Shown here: positions 53,453-60,903 of the stretch, in pieces | How the letters are laid out: the number at the start of each line of letters is the position of its first letter | Numbering within the stretch: position 1 is the stretch's first letter | Assembly (NCBI GenBank): GCA_902595145.1 | Contig: CACJOU010000009.1 | Location: forward strand, 1-61,564 | Origin: an uncultured SAR116 cluster alpha proteobacterium | GTDB taxonomy: Bacteria; Pseudomonadota; Alphaproteobacteria; Puniceispirillales; Marisalimonadaceae | Direction: 5' to 3' | Length of the DNA stretch: 61,564 nt | Made by a program: the position numbers and the translations under genes | Notes under the pieces: generated by a model | Told to the model about the DNA's origin: nothing | Seen by the model: the letters and a program-made list of their open reading frames with translations, nothing else | Databases searched by the model: none

Positions 53453-54571
53453 GTGAAAAAAAAAATTTATTTAGATTATAATGCAACTGTACCACTATTA
53501 AAGGAAGTAAAAAATTCTTTAATAGATTGTATGGATGTTGGGCCATTGAATGCATCGTCAATTCATTATTATGGGAGAAAAGGTAAAGAAATAATTGATA
53601 TTGCTAGGACAAATATAGGCGAATTAATTAAAACAAATAAGAATAATATAATTTTTACTGGTTCTGCAACAGAAGCTATTAATTTGTTATTTAGTAATTT
53701 TGACACCATTGTCGTAAGTTCTATAGAACACTTGGCGGTATTATCATCATCTAAAAGTGATCACATAATTTCTGTAAATAAAGATGGTATTGTAAATTTG
53801 AATTTTCTAGAATTTTATCTAAAAAAATTGACAAATAATAGTAAAAAAATACTGGTTTCTGTAATGTGGGTAAATAATGAGACAGGAGTAATACAGCCAA
53901 TTGAGGATGTTGTTGAAATTGCAAAAAACCATGGATGTTTAGTTCATTGTGATGCTGCACAAGCTCTTGGTAAAGTTAAAATAAATCTTGAAGAAATAGA
54001 GTTAGACTTTTTAACAATATCGGGTCACAAAATTGGTGCTCCAACTGGGATAGGTGCTCTGATTTATAATGATAAAATACATTTAAAGCCACAAATTTTA
54101 GGTGGTGGGCAAGAACAAGGTATGAGAGCAGGAACAGAAAATATTCTTGGAATAAAAGGGTTTGGTGAAGCCGCTAAATTTATCAATAATGCAACTGAAA
54201 ATAATTACTCAGAAGTAAAATCTCTTAGAAATTATTTTGAAGATAAAATAAAAACTTTAAGTCCGGAAACAATTATTTTTGGAGAAAAAGCAAATAGAGT
54301 TGCAAATACAATTCTAATGGCTCTACCTAAAATACCTGGAGATTTAGCATTGATGAAATTAGATTTAGAATCATTTTCAGTTAGTTCTGGTTCAGCTTGT
54401 AGTTCTGGTAAAGTTTCTAAAAGTCATGTTGTTAGCGCCATGGGATATGATAATCTCGCTACAAACTCTGTACGATTTTCTTTTCCTCCAAATGATGCTA
54501 TTTTAAATTTAGAAAACTTGATAACTAAAAAAGAATTAGATAGATTGGCTCGGTGTTGGTCAAATTTGTAA
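53453..54571 (+). CDS. PLP-dependent cysteine desulfurase (NifS/IscS-like)
   Basis: A 372-aa fold-type I PLP enzyme that takes sulfur from cysteine. The N-terminal YLDYNATVPLL block, the PLP-binding K193 in SGHKIG and the catalytic C316 in SSGSACSSGK are in place, with the GIGALI/GGGQEQGMRAGTEN segment between. The start is GTG at 53453. It is shorter and more diverged than IscS, and no iscU, iscA or hscA is adjacent; instead it precedes fdx and mnmA, which points to supplying sulfur for tRNA thiolation, possibly with Fe-S work as well. Confidence 0.9.
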   Translation: MKKKIYLDYNATVPLLKEVKNSLIDCMDVGPLNASSIHYYGRKGKEIIDIARTNIGELIKTNKNNIIFTGSATEAINLLFSNFDTIVVSSIEHLAVLSSSKSDHIISVNKDGIVNLNFLEFYLKKLTNNSKKILVSVMWVNNETGVIQPIEDVVEIAKNHGCLVHCDAAQALGKVKINLEEIELDFLTISGHKIGAPTGIGALIYNDKIHLKPQILGGGQEQGMRAGTENILGIKGFGEAAKFINNATENNYSEVKSLRNYFEDKIKTLSPETIIFGEKANRVANTILMALPKIPGDLALMKLDLESFSVSSGSACSSGKVSKSHVVSAMGYDNLATNSVRFSFPPNDAILNLENLITKKELDRLARCWSNL

Positions 54572-54584
54572 GCAAAATAATAAT

Positions 54585-54908
54585 ATGGAGTCTAAGGTGA
54601 CAAAACTTGTATTTGTTAATTCAGATGGCAATGAAAAATCTGTAGAAGCAGAAAATGGTTTATCTTTAATGGAAGTAGCTAGAGATAATGATTTAGGAAT
54701 TGAAGGAACTTGTGGAGGATCAATTTCCTGTTGCACTTGTCATGTTATTATTGATAAAGAATGGTTTTCGGTTGTTGGAGGCCCTAATCCAGATGAAGAA
54801 GATATGCTAGATTTAGCTGAAGGATTAAAACCAACTTCTCGTTTAGGTTGTCAAATCGAAGTGACTGATAAACTTGATGGTTTAAGAGTTACAATTCCTG
54901 AAGAGTAA
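54585..54908 (+). CDS. fdx: [2Fe-2S] ferredoxin (adrenodoxin type)
   Basis: A 107-aa ferredoxin with cluster ligands C43-x5-C49-x2-C52 and C89, in GTCGGSISCC and RLGCQIEV. The C-terminal tail (DKLDGLRVTIPEE) is the vertebrate-adrenodoxin-like end common to bacterial Fdx. It can donate electrons to Fe-S assembly or P450-type partners. It lies 13 nt after the cysteine desulfurase and 5 nt before mnmA. Confidence 0.94.
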   Translation: MESKVTKLVFVNSDGNEKSVEAENGLSLMEVARDNDLGIEGTCGGSISCCTCHVIIDKEWFSVVGGPNPDEEDMLDLAEGLKPTSRLGCQIEVTDKLDGLRVTIPEE

Positions 54909-54913
54909 GGTTA

Positions 54914-56104
54914 ATGATAAATATTAACCAAATCATTAAAGAAATGGATTTAGAGGGTGATCCATCCAAACATCGTGTAGTTGTAGCAATGTCTGGCGGT
55001 GTAGACTCTTCTGTAACCGCTGCATTGCTTGTTGAAGCAGGTTATGAAGTAGTTGGTTTAACCATGCAACTATACGATTATGGCAAAGCTCTTCAAAAAA
55101 AGGGGGCATGTTGCGCTGGTTCAGATATTAATGATGCAAGATTAGTTTCAAGTAAGCTTGGAATTCCTCATTATGTTTTGAACTATGAAAGTATTTTCCA
55201 AGATCAAGTTATGAATGACTTTGCAGATTCTTACCTAAGAGGTGAAACTCCAATTCCTTGTGTAAGATGTAATCAGACAGTTAAATTTACAGATATGTTT
55301 GATAGAGCAAAAAACCTTGGTGCTAGCGCGATGGCAACTGGACACTATATCAGAAGAAAAACAAAAAAAGGACATCTAAGCTTATATACTGGAGTAGACC
55401 CTTCAAAAGATCAATCCTATTTCTTATTTGCCACAACCAAAAATCAATTGGAATTTGTTAGATTTCCTCTTGGGTTGTTAACAAAAGATGAAACTAGATC
55501 TATTGCAAAACGTCATGGTCTTAATGTTGCAAATAAACCTGATAGCCAAGATATATGTTTTGTTCCTGAAGGTAAATATGCAGAGGTAGTTAGAAAATTG
55601 AGGCCAGGAAGTATTGAACCAGGAAATATCATTGATGTAAATGGAAATGTTTTAGGTAAACATAATGGTGTAATTGACTTCACCATTGGTCAAAGAAAAG
55701 GTATTGGTGTTGGGGGTAGAAAAGGGGTAGATGACAATAATAGTATTTTATATGTAATTGCTCTTGATACACAAAAAAATAATGTAATTGTTGGTCCAAA
55801 AAATTTTTTGTCGTGTAATAAAATTAAAATATCTGACTGTAACTGGCTAATTGATCTAATAAATGAAACAGAATTTAGAGTGTTAGTTAAGTTAAGAAAT
55901 TCTTCACAACCAGTGATTGGAACTATTGAAGTTAATTTTGATAAAAATCTTGCCTATCTAACATTTGATAAACCTCAATTTGGGGTTTCAACTGGTCAAG
56001 CTGCTGTATTTTACAATATTAAAGAAAGTTCTCATATATTAGGTGGTGGGTGGATAACAGAAGCTCCTAATAAATCAGCTGATATTCAATTTTATAATGC
56101 ATGA
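54914..56104 (+). CDS. mnmA: tRNA 2-thiouridylase MnmA
   Basis: A 396-aa enzyme that puts the s2 group on U34 of tRNA Lys, Glu and Gln. The PP-loop is SGGVDSS (27-33). Catalytic cysteines are C116 and/or C119 in PIPCVRC and C215 in DSQDICFV. GQRKGIGVGGRKG and the C-terminal beta-barrel follow. SD AAGG is 5 nt before the ATG. Sulfur probably comes through the local cysteine desulfurase. The VOC gene starts inside its last codons (8-bp overlap). Confidence 0.95.
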   Translation: MININQIIKEMDLEGDPSKHRVVVAMSGGVDSSVTAALLVEAGYEVVGLTMQLYDYGKALQKKGACCAGSDINDARLVSSKLGIPHYVLNYESIFQDQVMNDFADSYLRGETPIPCVRCNQTVKFTDMFDRAKNLGASAMATGHYIRRKTKKGHLSLYTGVDPSKDQSYFLFATTKNQLEFVRFPLGLLTKDETRSIAKRHGLNVANKPDSQDICFVPEGKYAEVVRKLRPGSIEPGNIIDVNGNVLGKHNGVIDFTIGQRKGIGVGGRKGVDDNNSILYVIALDTQKNNVIVGPKNFLSCNKIKISDCNWLIDLINETEFRVLVKLRNSSQPVIGTIEVNFDKNLAYLTFDKPQFGVSTGQAAVFYNIKESSHILGGGWITEAPNKSADIQFYNA

Positions 56105-56747
56105 CTTAGATCATATTGTGTTTGGATCTTTTACTCTAGAAGAAGGAACTGAATTTGTTGAAAATATACTTCAAGCCAAGCTAAGTGATATTGGTTATCA
56201 CAAAGATATGGGAACACACAATAGATTGATAAGAATTAGTGAAAGGGTTTACCTAGAGGTAATTGCAATTGATCCTAAAATAAGCAATTTAAATAATAGA
56301 AAATGGTTCAACTTAGATAACTCAAATTTACAATCCAAATTAAAAAAATCACCACAAATTATTGGTTATGTAATTGAAAGCAATAATATAAATTTAACTA
56401 ACTATCATGATCCTTTTTTTGAAACATCGCGGGATATTTATAAATGGCAATTTGCAATGCCAACTCTTAACAATAAAATTTTAGATAGTGAAATTATGGA
56501 ATCAGGAATAATACCCAGTTTAATTTCTTGGAAAAGTGATAAACCAGTATATCAAATGAAAAAAAATCAATTTCAACTAATTAGCTTAGAAATTAGGATT
56601 TCAGAATCACAACAACATTTTAATACTTTTTTTAAATCTTTTGGTAAAATTGAATATATTTCAGTTGCAATGACAACAGAAGAAGAATCTTCAATTTTTA
56701 AGTTAAAACTTAAAGATAATTTAAGGGATATAGTTATTTCATTATAA
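56097..56747 (+). CDS. Glyoxalase/VOC-fold protein
   Basis: A 216-aa protein beginning HDLDHIVFGSFTLEEGTEF, followed by MGTHNRLIRISERVYLEVIAID, which is the first VOC (glyoxalase_3-like) module with a conserved His and Glu pair suitable for metal binding. The second half is weaker. No substrate can be inferred. It overlaps mnmA by 8 bp and ends the sulfur operon. The tRNA-Met gene lies 66 nt further. Confidence 0.8.
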   Translation: MHDLDHIVFGSFTLEEGTEFVENILQAKLSDIGYHKDMGTHNRLIRISERVYLEVIAIDPKISNLNNRKWFNLDNSNLQSKLKKSPQIIGYVIESNNINLTNYHDPFFETSRDIYKWQFAMPTLNNKILDSEIMESGIIPSLISWKSDKPVYQMKKNQFQLISLEIRISESQQHFNTFFKSFGKIEYISVAMTTEEESSIFKLKLKDNLRDIVISL

Positions 56748-56813
56748 AATATAATAATAAATGTAATTACTTGACTACAAAATAAATTATATTTAGTAAC
56801 TATTTTAACAAAA

Positions 56814-56890
56814 GGCGGAGTAGCTCAGCTGGTTAGAGCACCGGAATCATAATCCGGGTGTCGGGGGTTCAAGTCCCTCCTCCGCTACCA
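56814..56890 (+). tRNA. Elongator tRNA-Met (CAT anticodon), CCA encoded
   Basis: A 77-nt cloverleaf: acceptor GGCGGAG with CTCCGCT (one G-U at pair 1-72), D-arm GCTC/GAGC, anticodon stem CCGGA/TCCGG with loop ATCATAA so the anticodon is CAT, T-arm GGGGG with TTCAAGT loop, and CCA at the end. The body matches alphaproteobacterial elongator tRNA-Met rather than the CAT-anticodon tRNA-Ile2. TTGACT at 56771-56776 may be its -35 box. Confidence 0.96.
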
Positions 56891-57052
56891 ATAATGCTTT
56901 GTAAAATAAGCTGCTAATAATTAATATATAGAAGTAAATAAAATAAATTAACTCCAGCTAATTCTAGTATTACTGTTATTATATATAGAGTTACTACTGA
57001 CCCACTAAAATTTTTATATTTTTATTCATAAAATAACCTATATATAAGTAAA

Positions 57053-57090
57053 TAAAAAAAGCACTCTGAAATATTTTACAATGTCAGAGT
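57053..57090 (-). terminator. Terminator-like hairpin on the minus strand
   Basis: Read on the minus strand, ACTCTGA (57090-57084) pairs with TCAGAGT (57069-57063) around a 14-nt loop, then GC and seven T residues (57060-57054) follow. No annotated minus-strand gene runs into it. Confidence 0.5.
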
Positions 57091-57177
57091 TGAATAATTA
57101 AATTATCATGAATAGTTCAAATATTACTACATAAAACGTGAATAATGACGTATTGTTTTAGAATCATGATTATTTAT

Positions 57178-57191
57178 AAACTCCGGAGTTT
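57178..57191 (+). promoter_or_regulatory. Perfect palindrome covering a ribosome-binding site
   Basis: AAACTCCGGAGTTT is a 14-bp perfect palindrome; its GGAG (57185-57188) is the ribosome-binding site 6 nt before the ATG at 57195. Folding would hide it, or a dimeric repressor could bind the duplex. Confidence 0.4.
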
Positions 57192-57194
57192 TTT

Positions 57195-57419
57195 ATGTCA
57201 GTTTATGCAATAAAAGTATGGTTATCTAAAAGTGAAAAAGATTGGTTTCTTTATAAAGACTTGGAAGATCATGTTGTACATACATGGAGTAGAAGGGACA
57301 AAGCTGAAGAGGTTATGAACCTTTTAACGTGCTATAAAGCTGAAATTACAGAAGAGATACCAGCTCCAGCTCTAGCTAGATCTACTGAAAAAAAACAAAA
57401 ATTAAAAGTTGAAAGCTAA
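57195..57419 (+). CDS. Small orphan protein A
   Basis: A 74-aa soluble-looking protein (MSVYAIKVWLSKSEKDWFLY, then DLEDHVVHTWSRRDKAEEVM), acidic in the middle with a Lys-rich tail. It has a GGAG 6 nt upstream. No domain recognised. The next small gene may start inside its last codons. It is the first gene of the post-tRNA run. Confidence 0.55.
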   Translation: MSVYAIKVWLSKSEKDWFLYKDLEDHVVHTWSRRDKAEEVMNLLTCYKAEITEEIPAPALARSTEKKQKLKVES

Positions 57420-57735
57420 TAATTATTCTAAAGTGCAACAATCAAATAGAAATGATTGGAATATAAGATTTGAGGTTACATTTTATGGTAATGATCCAAA
57501 CAAAGGATCATTTAGAGAAATTAAAGAAGATAATATAGTTTTTAACGATGAATACGAAATTGAAAATAAATTACCATTTAATAATGCTGCCAATGTTGAA
57601 ATTAATTTTTTAATTTGGGTCGACACATTACCAATTGAAAAGCTAACAAAATTACCTCATGATTATAAAGATCCAAAAATAAAGTATTATAAAGAATCAA
57701 TTGAAGTTTTAGAAGTTAAAAAGTTATATTCTTGA
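57409..57735 (+). CDS. Small orphan protein B
   Basis: A 108-aa soluble protein with Trp, Asp and Lys rich in both halves (DWNIRFEVTFYGNDPNKGSF, PIEKLTKLPHDYKDPKIKYY). The start is uncertain: TTG at 57409 overlaps the previous gene by 11 bp, GTG at 57433 would avoid this; neither has a clear ribosome-binding site. Function unknown. The coding frame is open and codon use looks like that of its neighbours. Confidence 0.5.
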   Translation: MKANNYSKVQQSNRNDWNIRFEVTFYGNDPNKGSFREIKEDNIVFNDEYEIENKLPFNNAANVEINFLIWVDTLPIEKLTKLPHDYKDPKIKYYKESIEVLEVKKLYS

Positions 57736-57764
57736 AAAGATAATAAGTTAGGAGGTTAATTATT

Positions 57765-58166
57765 ATGAATATAAAAGGAGGATGCTACTGTAGTGCGATA
57801 CGATATGAATCTAAAGGAGAAGTTCAAGCCTCAATACAATGTCACTGTAGAGAATGCCAATATATAACCGGTGGCAATCCTAACGTTATTATGATAATGC
57901 CACTTGAAGGATTTAAATTTGTAAGAGGAAAACCTAAAGAGTTTAAAAGAAATGATTTAGAAAACGCTGTTACTAGACTTTTTTGTGATAAATGTGGAAC
58001 GGCAATTGGGACAAGAAATCCAATGAGACCAGGATCAATAATTTTGAAAGTTGGTACGTTTGATGACCCATCAATTTTTGATCCTAAAATAGCAATTTTT
58101 ACAATTGATAAACAAAAATTTCACCATATAGACGATAATTTAAAATGTTTTGATAAAAGGCCTTAA
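57765..58166 (+). CDS. GFA/CENP-V family zinc protein
   Basis: A 133-aa protein with zinc ligands C7, C9, C26, C28, C31 and C74, C77 (CYC, CHCREC, FCDKCGT), the typical pattern of the GFA (glutathione-dependent formaldehyde-activating) family. GGVNPNVIMIMPLEG-like strand and a C-terminal FTIDKQKFHHIDDNLKCF follow. Most members have no confirmed reaction. AGGAGG lies 8 nt before the ATG. Confidence 0.88.
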   Translation: MNIKGGCYCSAIRYESKGEVQASIQCHCRECQYITGGNPNVIMIMPLEGFKFVRGKPKEFKRNDLENAVTRLFCDKCGTAIGTRNPMRPGSIILKVGTFDDPSIFDPKIAIFTIDKQKFHHIDDNLKCFDKRP

Positions 58167-58182
58167 GACAAAAAAATTATTT

Positions 58183-59043
58183 ATGTCAAATATCCAAAAT
58201 GTTGCGGACATATCTATTGTAATACCCACATATAACAGATGTGAATTGTTAAAGAGGGCTATAAATTCTGTTTTAGACCAAACTATTAATGTTAGAGAAA
58301 TTATTGTAGTTGACAATGGATCAACAGATAATACATTTGAAATTATATCCTCATTATTTCCTGGAATAACATATATTTATGAAAAGAGAAAAGGTGTAAG
58401 TATTGCTAGAAACGTAGGAATAAAAAATTGTCACTCAACTTGGATTGCTTTTTTAGATTCTGATGATGCTTGGGAACCACAAAAACTAGAAAAACAACTT
58501 TTTTTCTCTAATAATAACAAAAAAAAATATAGGCTTATTCATACGAATGAAATTTGGTATAAAAATAATAAATTTCAAAATCAATTAAAAAAACATGAAA
58601 AATCAGGTGGAGATATTTTTCAAAAATCTCTTCAACTATGTTGTATTTCTCCAAGTAGTGCTTTTATTAAAAAAGAAGTTTTTGATGAGTATGGGTTTTT
58701 TGATGAAAGTTTAGAAGTTTGTGAAGATTATGATATGTGGATAAGAATAACATCAAAAGAAGAGGTTGGTTTTTTAAATAATCCATTGGTAGTAAAATAT
58801 GGAGGACATGATGATCAACTTTCAAAAAAATATTGGGGAATGGATAGATTTAGAATTAAATCTCTAGAAAAAAATTTAAAAAATGATTGGTTTACTGCAG
58901 AACAAAAAAAAAGTGTTTTGAATATACTCATTAAAAAATTGTCTATTATATCAAATGGAGCAAAAAAAAGAGATAATAAAAAAATCTATAGAAAATATAA
59001 AGACAAATTGAATTACTGGTCATTAGAATTAGATAAATTTTAA
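58183..59043 (+). CDS. Family 2 glycosyltransferase
   Basis: A 286-aa GT-A fold enzyme. I place the start at ATG 58183 rather than 58150, which overlaps the GFA gene. SIVIPTYNRCELLKRAINSV leads the domain; DNGS (44-47) and DSDD (92-95) are the nucleotide-sugar/metal motifs, and CEDYDMWIRIT holds the catalytic-base region. The C-terminal part is helical, without a transmembrane segment. Donor and acceptor are unknown. The next gene starts 1 nt after its stop. Confidence 0.88.
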   Translation: MSNIQNVADISIVIPTYNRCELLKRAINSVLDQTINVREIIVVDNGSTDNTFEIISSLFPGITYIYEKRKGVSIARNVGIKNCHSTWIAFLDSDDAWEPQKLEKQLFFSNNNKKKYRLIHTNEIWYKNNKFQNQLKKHEKSGGDIFQKSLQLCCISPSSAFIKKEVFDEYGFFDESLEVCEDYDMWIRITSKEEVGFLNNPLVVKYGGHDDQLSKKYWGMDRFRIKSLEKNLKNDWFTAEQKKSVLNILIKKLSIISNGAKKRDNKKIYRKYKDKLNYWSLELDKF

Positions 59044-59044
59044 A

Positions 59045-59896
59045 ATGAATAATTTAAAAAAAATGAAAAATTCTATTAGATGGGTCGTAGCTTTAAAGGA
59101 AGAAGCTCAAGTAATTCTAGATTATTACAAACTAAAGCCTATTAATGAAAAAACTATTTACCCAATTTATAAGAATGAAGAAGAGACACACTGGTTAATT
59201 ATATGTGGAATAGGTCGAAATAATGCGGCTGCCTCAACTGCTTATCTTTATTCATATAGTAAAGCATCAATATATACATCATGGATAAATATTGGAATTG
59301 CAGGATCTGATAAGGGTAATTATGGAGATTTATATTTAGTAGATAAAATTTCAACTTATGAAAGAAAAAAAAGCACATATCCATCAACAATGCCAAAGTC
59401 AACTTTGCCGAAGATGCATTTGTTTACGTCTGATATTCCTATATCAGATTATACATCTTATGAATTGATTGACATGGAAGGAAGTGCTTTTTTTGATATT
59501 GCAAGCAAGTTAACTTCAAAAGAATTTATTTGTTTAATGAAGGTAATATCTGATGGCCCCAAAAATGACATTAAAGAAATAACTAAGTCAAAAATTAGTA
59601 ATTTAATAAAAGTAAATCTTTATAAGATAATTGATGTGGTTTCATATTATGAAAGAATATCTGAGGCTGAGTTTCTAATAATTGATAAACCTGAATTATT
59701 TTATGATATTAAATCAAAATGGCATTTTTCAGCCACACAATCTTATCGACTTGAGACTTTGCTCAGGCGTATTGAAACTTTTTGTAATAAAAAAGATATA
59801 GAAAAAACAATTAAAAATTGTGAAACATCTAATTCTGTTATTAATGTTTTAAATACGAAGATAAAAAATAATTTAGTAAATTGGAGTAAATTTTGA
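59045..59896 (+). CDS. MTA/SAH nucleosidase-like (phosphorylase superfamily) protein with C-terminal extension
   Basis: A 283-aa protein. The N-terminal ~180 residues have the nucleoside phosphorylase/MTAN fold: ALKEEAQVIL (E20 by alignment with E. coli MTAN E12), ICGIGRNNAA, INIGIAGSDKG, E145 in DMEGSAF (E174) and D170 in KVISDGP (D197). All three catalytic positions of MTAN thus have acids. MTAN also cleaves 5'-deoxyadenosine, the by-product of radical SAM enzymes. Residues 181-283 are a helical extension (WHFSATQSYRLETLLRRIE) not found in MTAN. The radical SAM gene begins within its last codon (4-bp overlap). Confidence 0.78.
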   Translation: MNNLKKMKNSIRWVVALKEEAQVILDYYKLKPINEKTIYPIYKNEEETHWLIICGIGRNNAAASTAYLYSYSKASIYTSWINIGIAGSDKGNYGDLYLVDKISTYERKKSTYPSTMPKSTLPKMHLFTSDIPISDYTSYELIDMEGSAFFDIASKLTSKEFICLMKVISDGPKNDIKEITKSKISNLIKVNLYKIIDVVSYYERISEAEFLIIDKPELFYDIKSKWHFSATQSYRLETLLRRIETFCNKKDIEKTIKNCETSNSVINVLNTKIKNNLVNWSKF

Positions 59897-60885
59897 TTGA
59901 AACAATATACGTAGAAGATGCAATTCAAAACCATCCAAAAACAAAATTTATTTTAAATAAATTTAAAAAATCCCGAATTATATCAATAAATAAATATGGA
60001 GAAATATTTAATAAAAGAAATCAAAATTTTAGAATTCAAAAAGCTAATCCTTGTTTAATCCTTGCTCATAAAAAAGATAACTTTGTATTACCAGCACCCG
60101 AAGGATTTGGGATAGGCTCATCAAAAAATTTTTATTTTTCACATATGTATAATTGTATTTATGATTGTAGATATTGCTTTCTCCAGGGAATGTATTCATC
60201 AGCTAACTATGTGATTTTTGTAAACTTTGAAGATTTTGATATTTCAATTGAAAAAATTATAAAAAATAATTTAAATACAAAAGTTACTTTTTTTTCTGGT
60301 TATGATTGTGATTCACTTGCACTTGAAAATGTTACTGGATTTGCAAAACATATTTTATCAATTTTTAGAAAATACCCTCAAATTGAAATAGAATTTAGAA
60401 CAAAAAGTATTCAAAAAGAACCATTTTTATCATTAAAACCTATGCGAAATGTTATTTTAGCCTATAGTCTAATGCCAGAATTAATGTCAAATTCTTTAGA
60501 TAACAAAGCGCCTTCGATTTCAAAACGTATTCGTGTCATTTCTCAATTAGCTTCAAAAGGTTGGAAGATAGGTTTAAGATTTGATCCATTAATACATGGT
60601 GAAAATTGGAAAGAATTGTATCAAGAACTTTTAGAAAATATATACAACAATATCTCTATTGATAATTTACATTCTGTTAGCTTTGGATCATTAAGATTTC
60701 CTAAGAGAATGTTTAGGGATATTTTTAAACTTTATCCACATGAACCATTATTTTCTAGTCCATTATCTCTAAACAATAAAATGATATCATATGACATTGA
60801 GATAGAGGAAGAAATGACTTCATTTTGTAAAAACTTATCATTAAAGTATATAAATGAAGGTCAAATATTTAAATGTTCTATCTAA
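59893..60885 (+). CDS. Spore photoproduct lyase-like radical SAM protein
   Basis: A 330-aa radical SAM protein. The [4Fe-4S] ligands are C88-x3-C92-x2-C95 in CIYDCRYCFLQ, the SPL-type spacing and context. C139 lies 44 residues after the last ligand, close to the position of the H-atom donor Cys141 in B. subtilis SPL. Blocks such as NVILAYSLMPELMSNSLDNK and KIGLRFDPLIHGENWKELY follow the SPL pattern. The start is TTG at 59893, GGAG six nt upstream, overlapping the previous gene by 4 bp. SPL repairs a UV thymine dimer in spores; a non-spore-former needs another role, or a related DNA repair. Confidence 0.82.
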   Translation: MIETIYVEDAIQNHPKTKFILNKFKKSRIISINKYGEIFNKRNQNFRIQKANPCLILAHKKDNFVLPAPEGFGIGSSKNFYFSHMYNCIYDCRYCFLQGMYSSANYVIFVNFEDFDISIEKIIKNNLNTKVTFFSGYDCDSLALENVTGFAKHILSIFRKYPQIEIEFRTKSIQKEPFLSLKPMRNVILAYSLMPELMSNSLDNKAPSISKRIRVISQLASKGWKIGLRFDPLIHGENWKELYQELLENIYNNISIDNLHSVSFGSLRFPKRMFRDIFKLYPHEPLFSSPLSLNNKMISYDIEIEEEMTSFCKNLSLKYINEGQIFKCSI

Positions 60886-60903
60886 GTTTATTGGTAATTT
60901 TTT

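Larger units (their letters stand above)
56891..57194. other. Gene-free stretch downstream of tRNA-Met
   Basis: 304 bp, very AT-rich. It holds a minus-strand terminator-like hairpin (57053-57090) and a palindrome over the next gene's ribosome-binding site (57178-57191). No copy of the tRNA 3' end, integrase or repeat array was seen. Confidence 0.5.

Noticed and set aside
56814-56890. Reading the tRNA as tRNA-Ile2 (lysidine type)
   Set aside because: Acceptor and T-arm match elongator tRNA-Met, not the GGGCC-type body of tRNA-Ile2.
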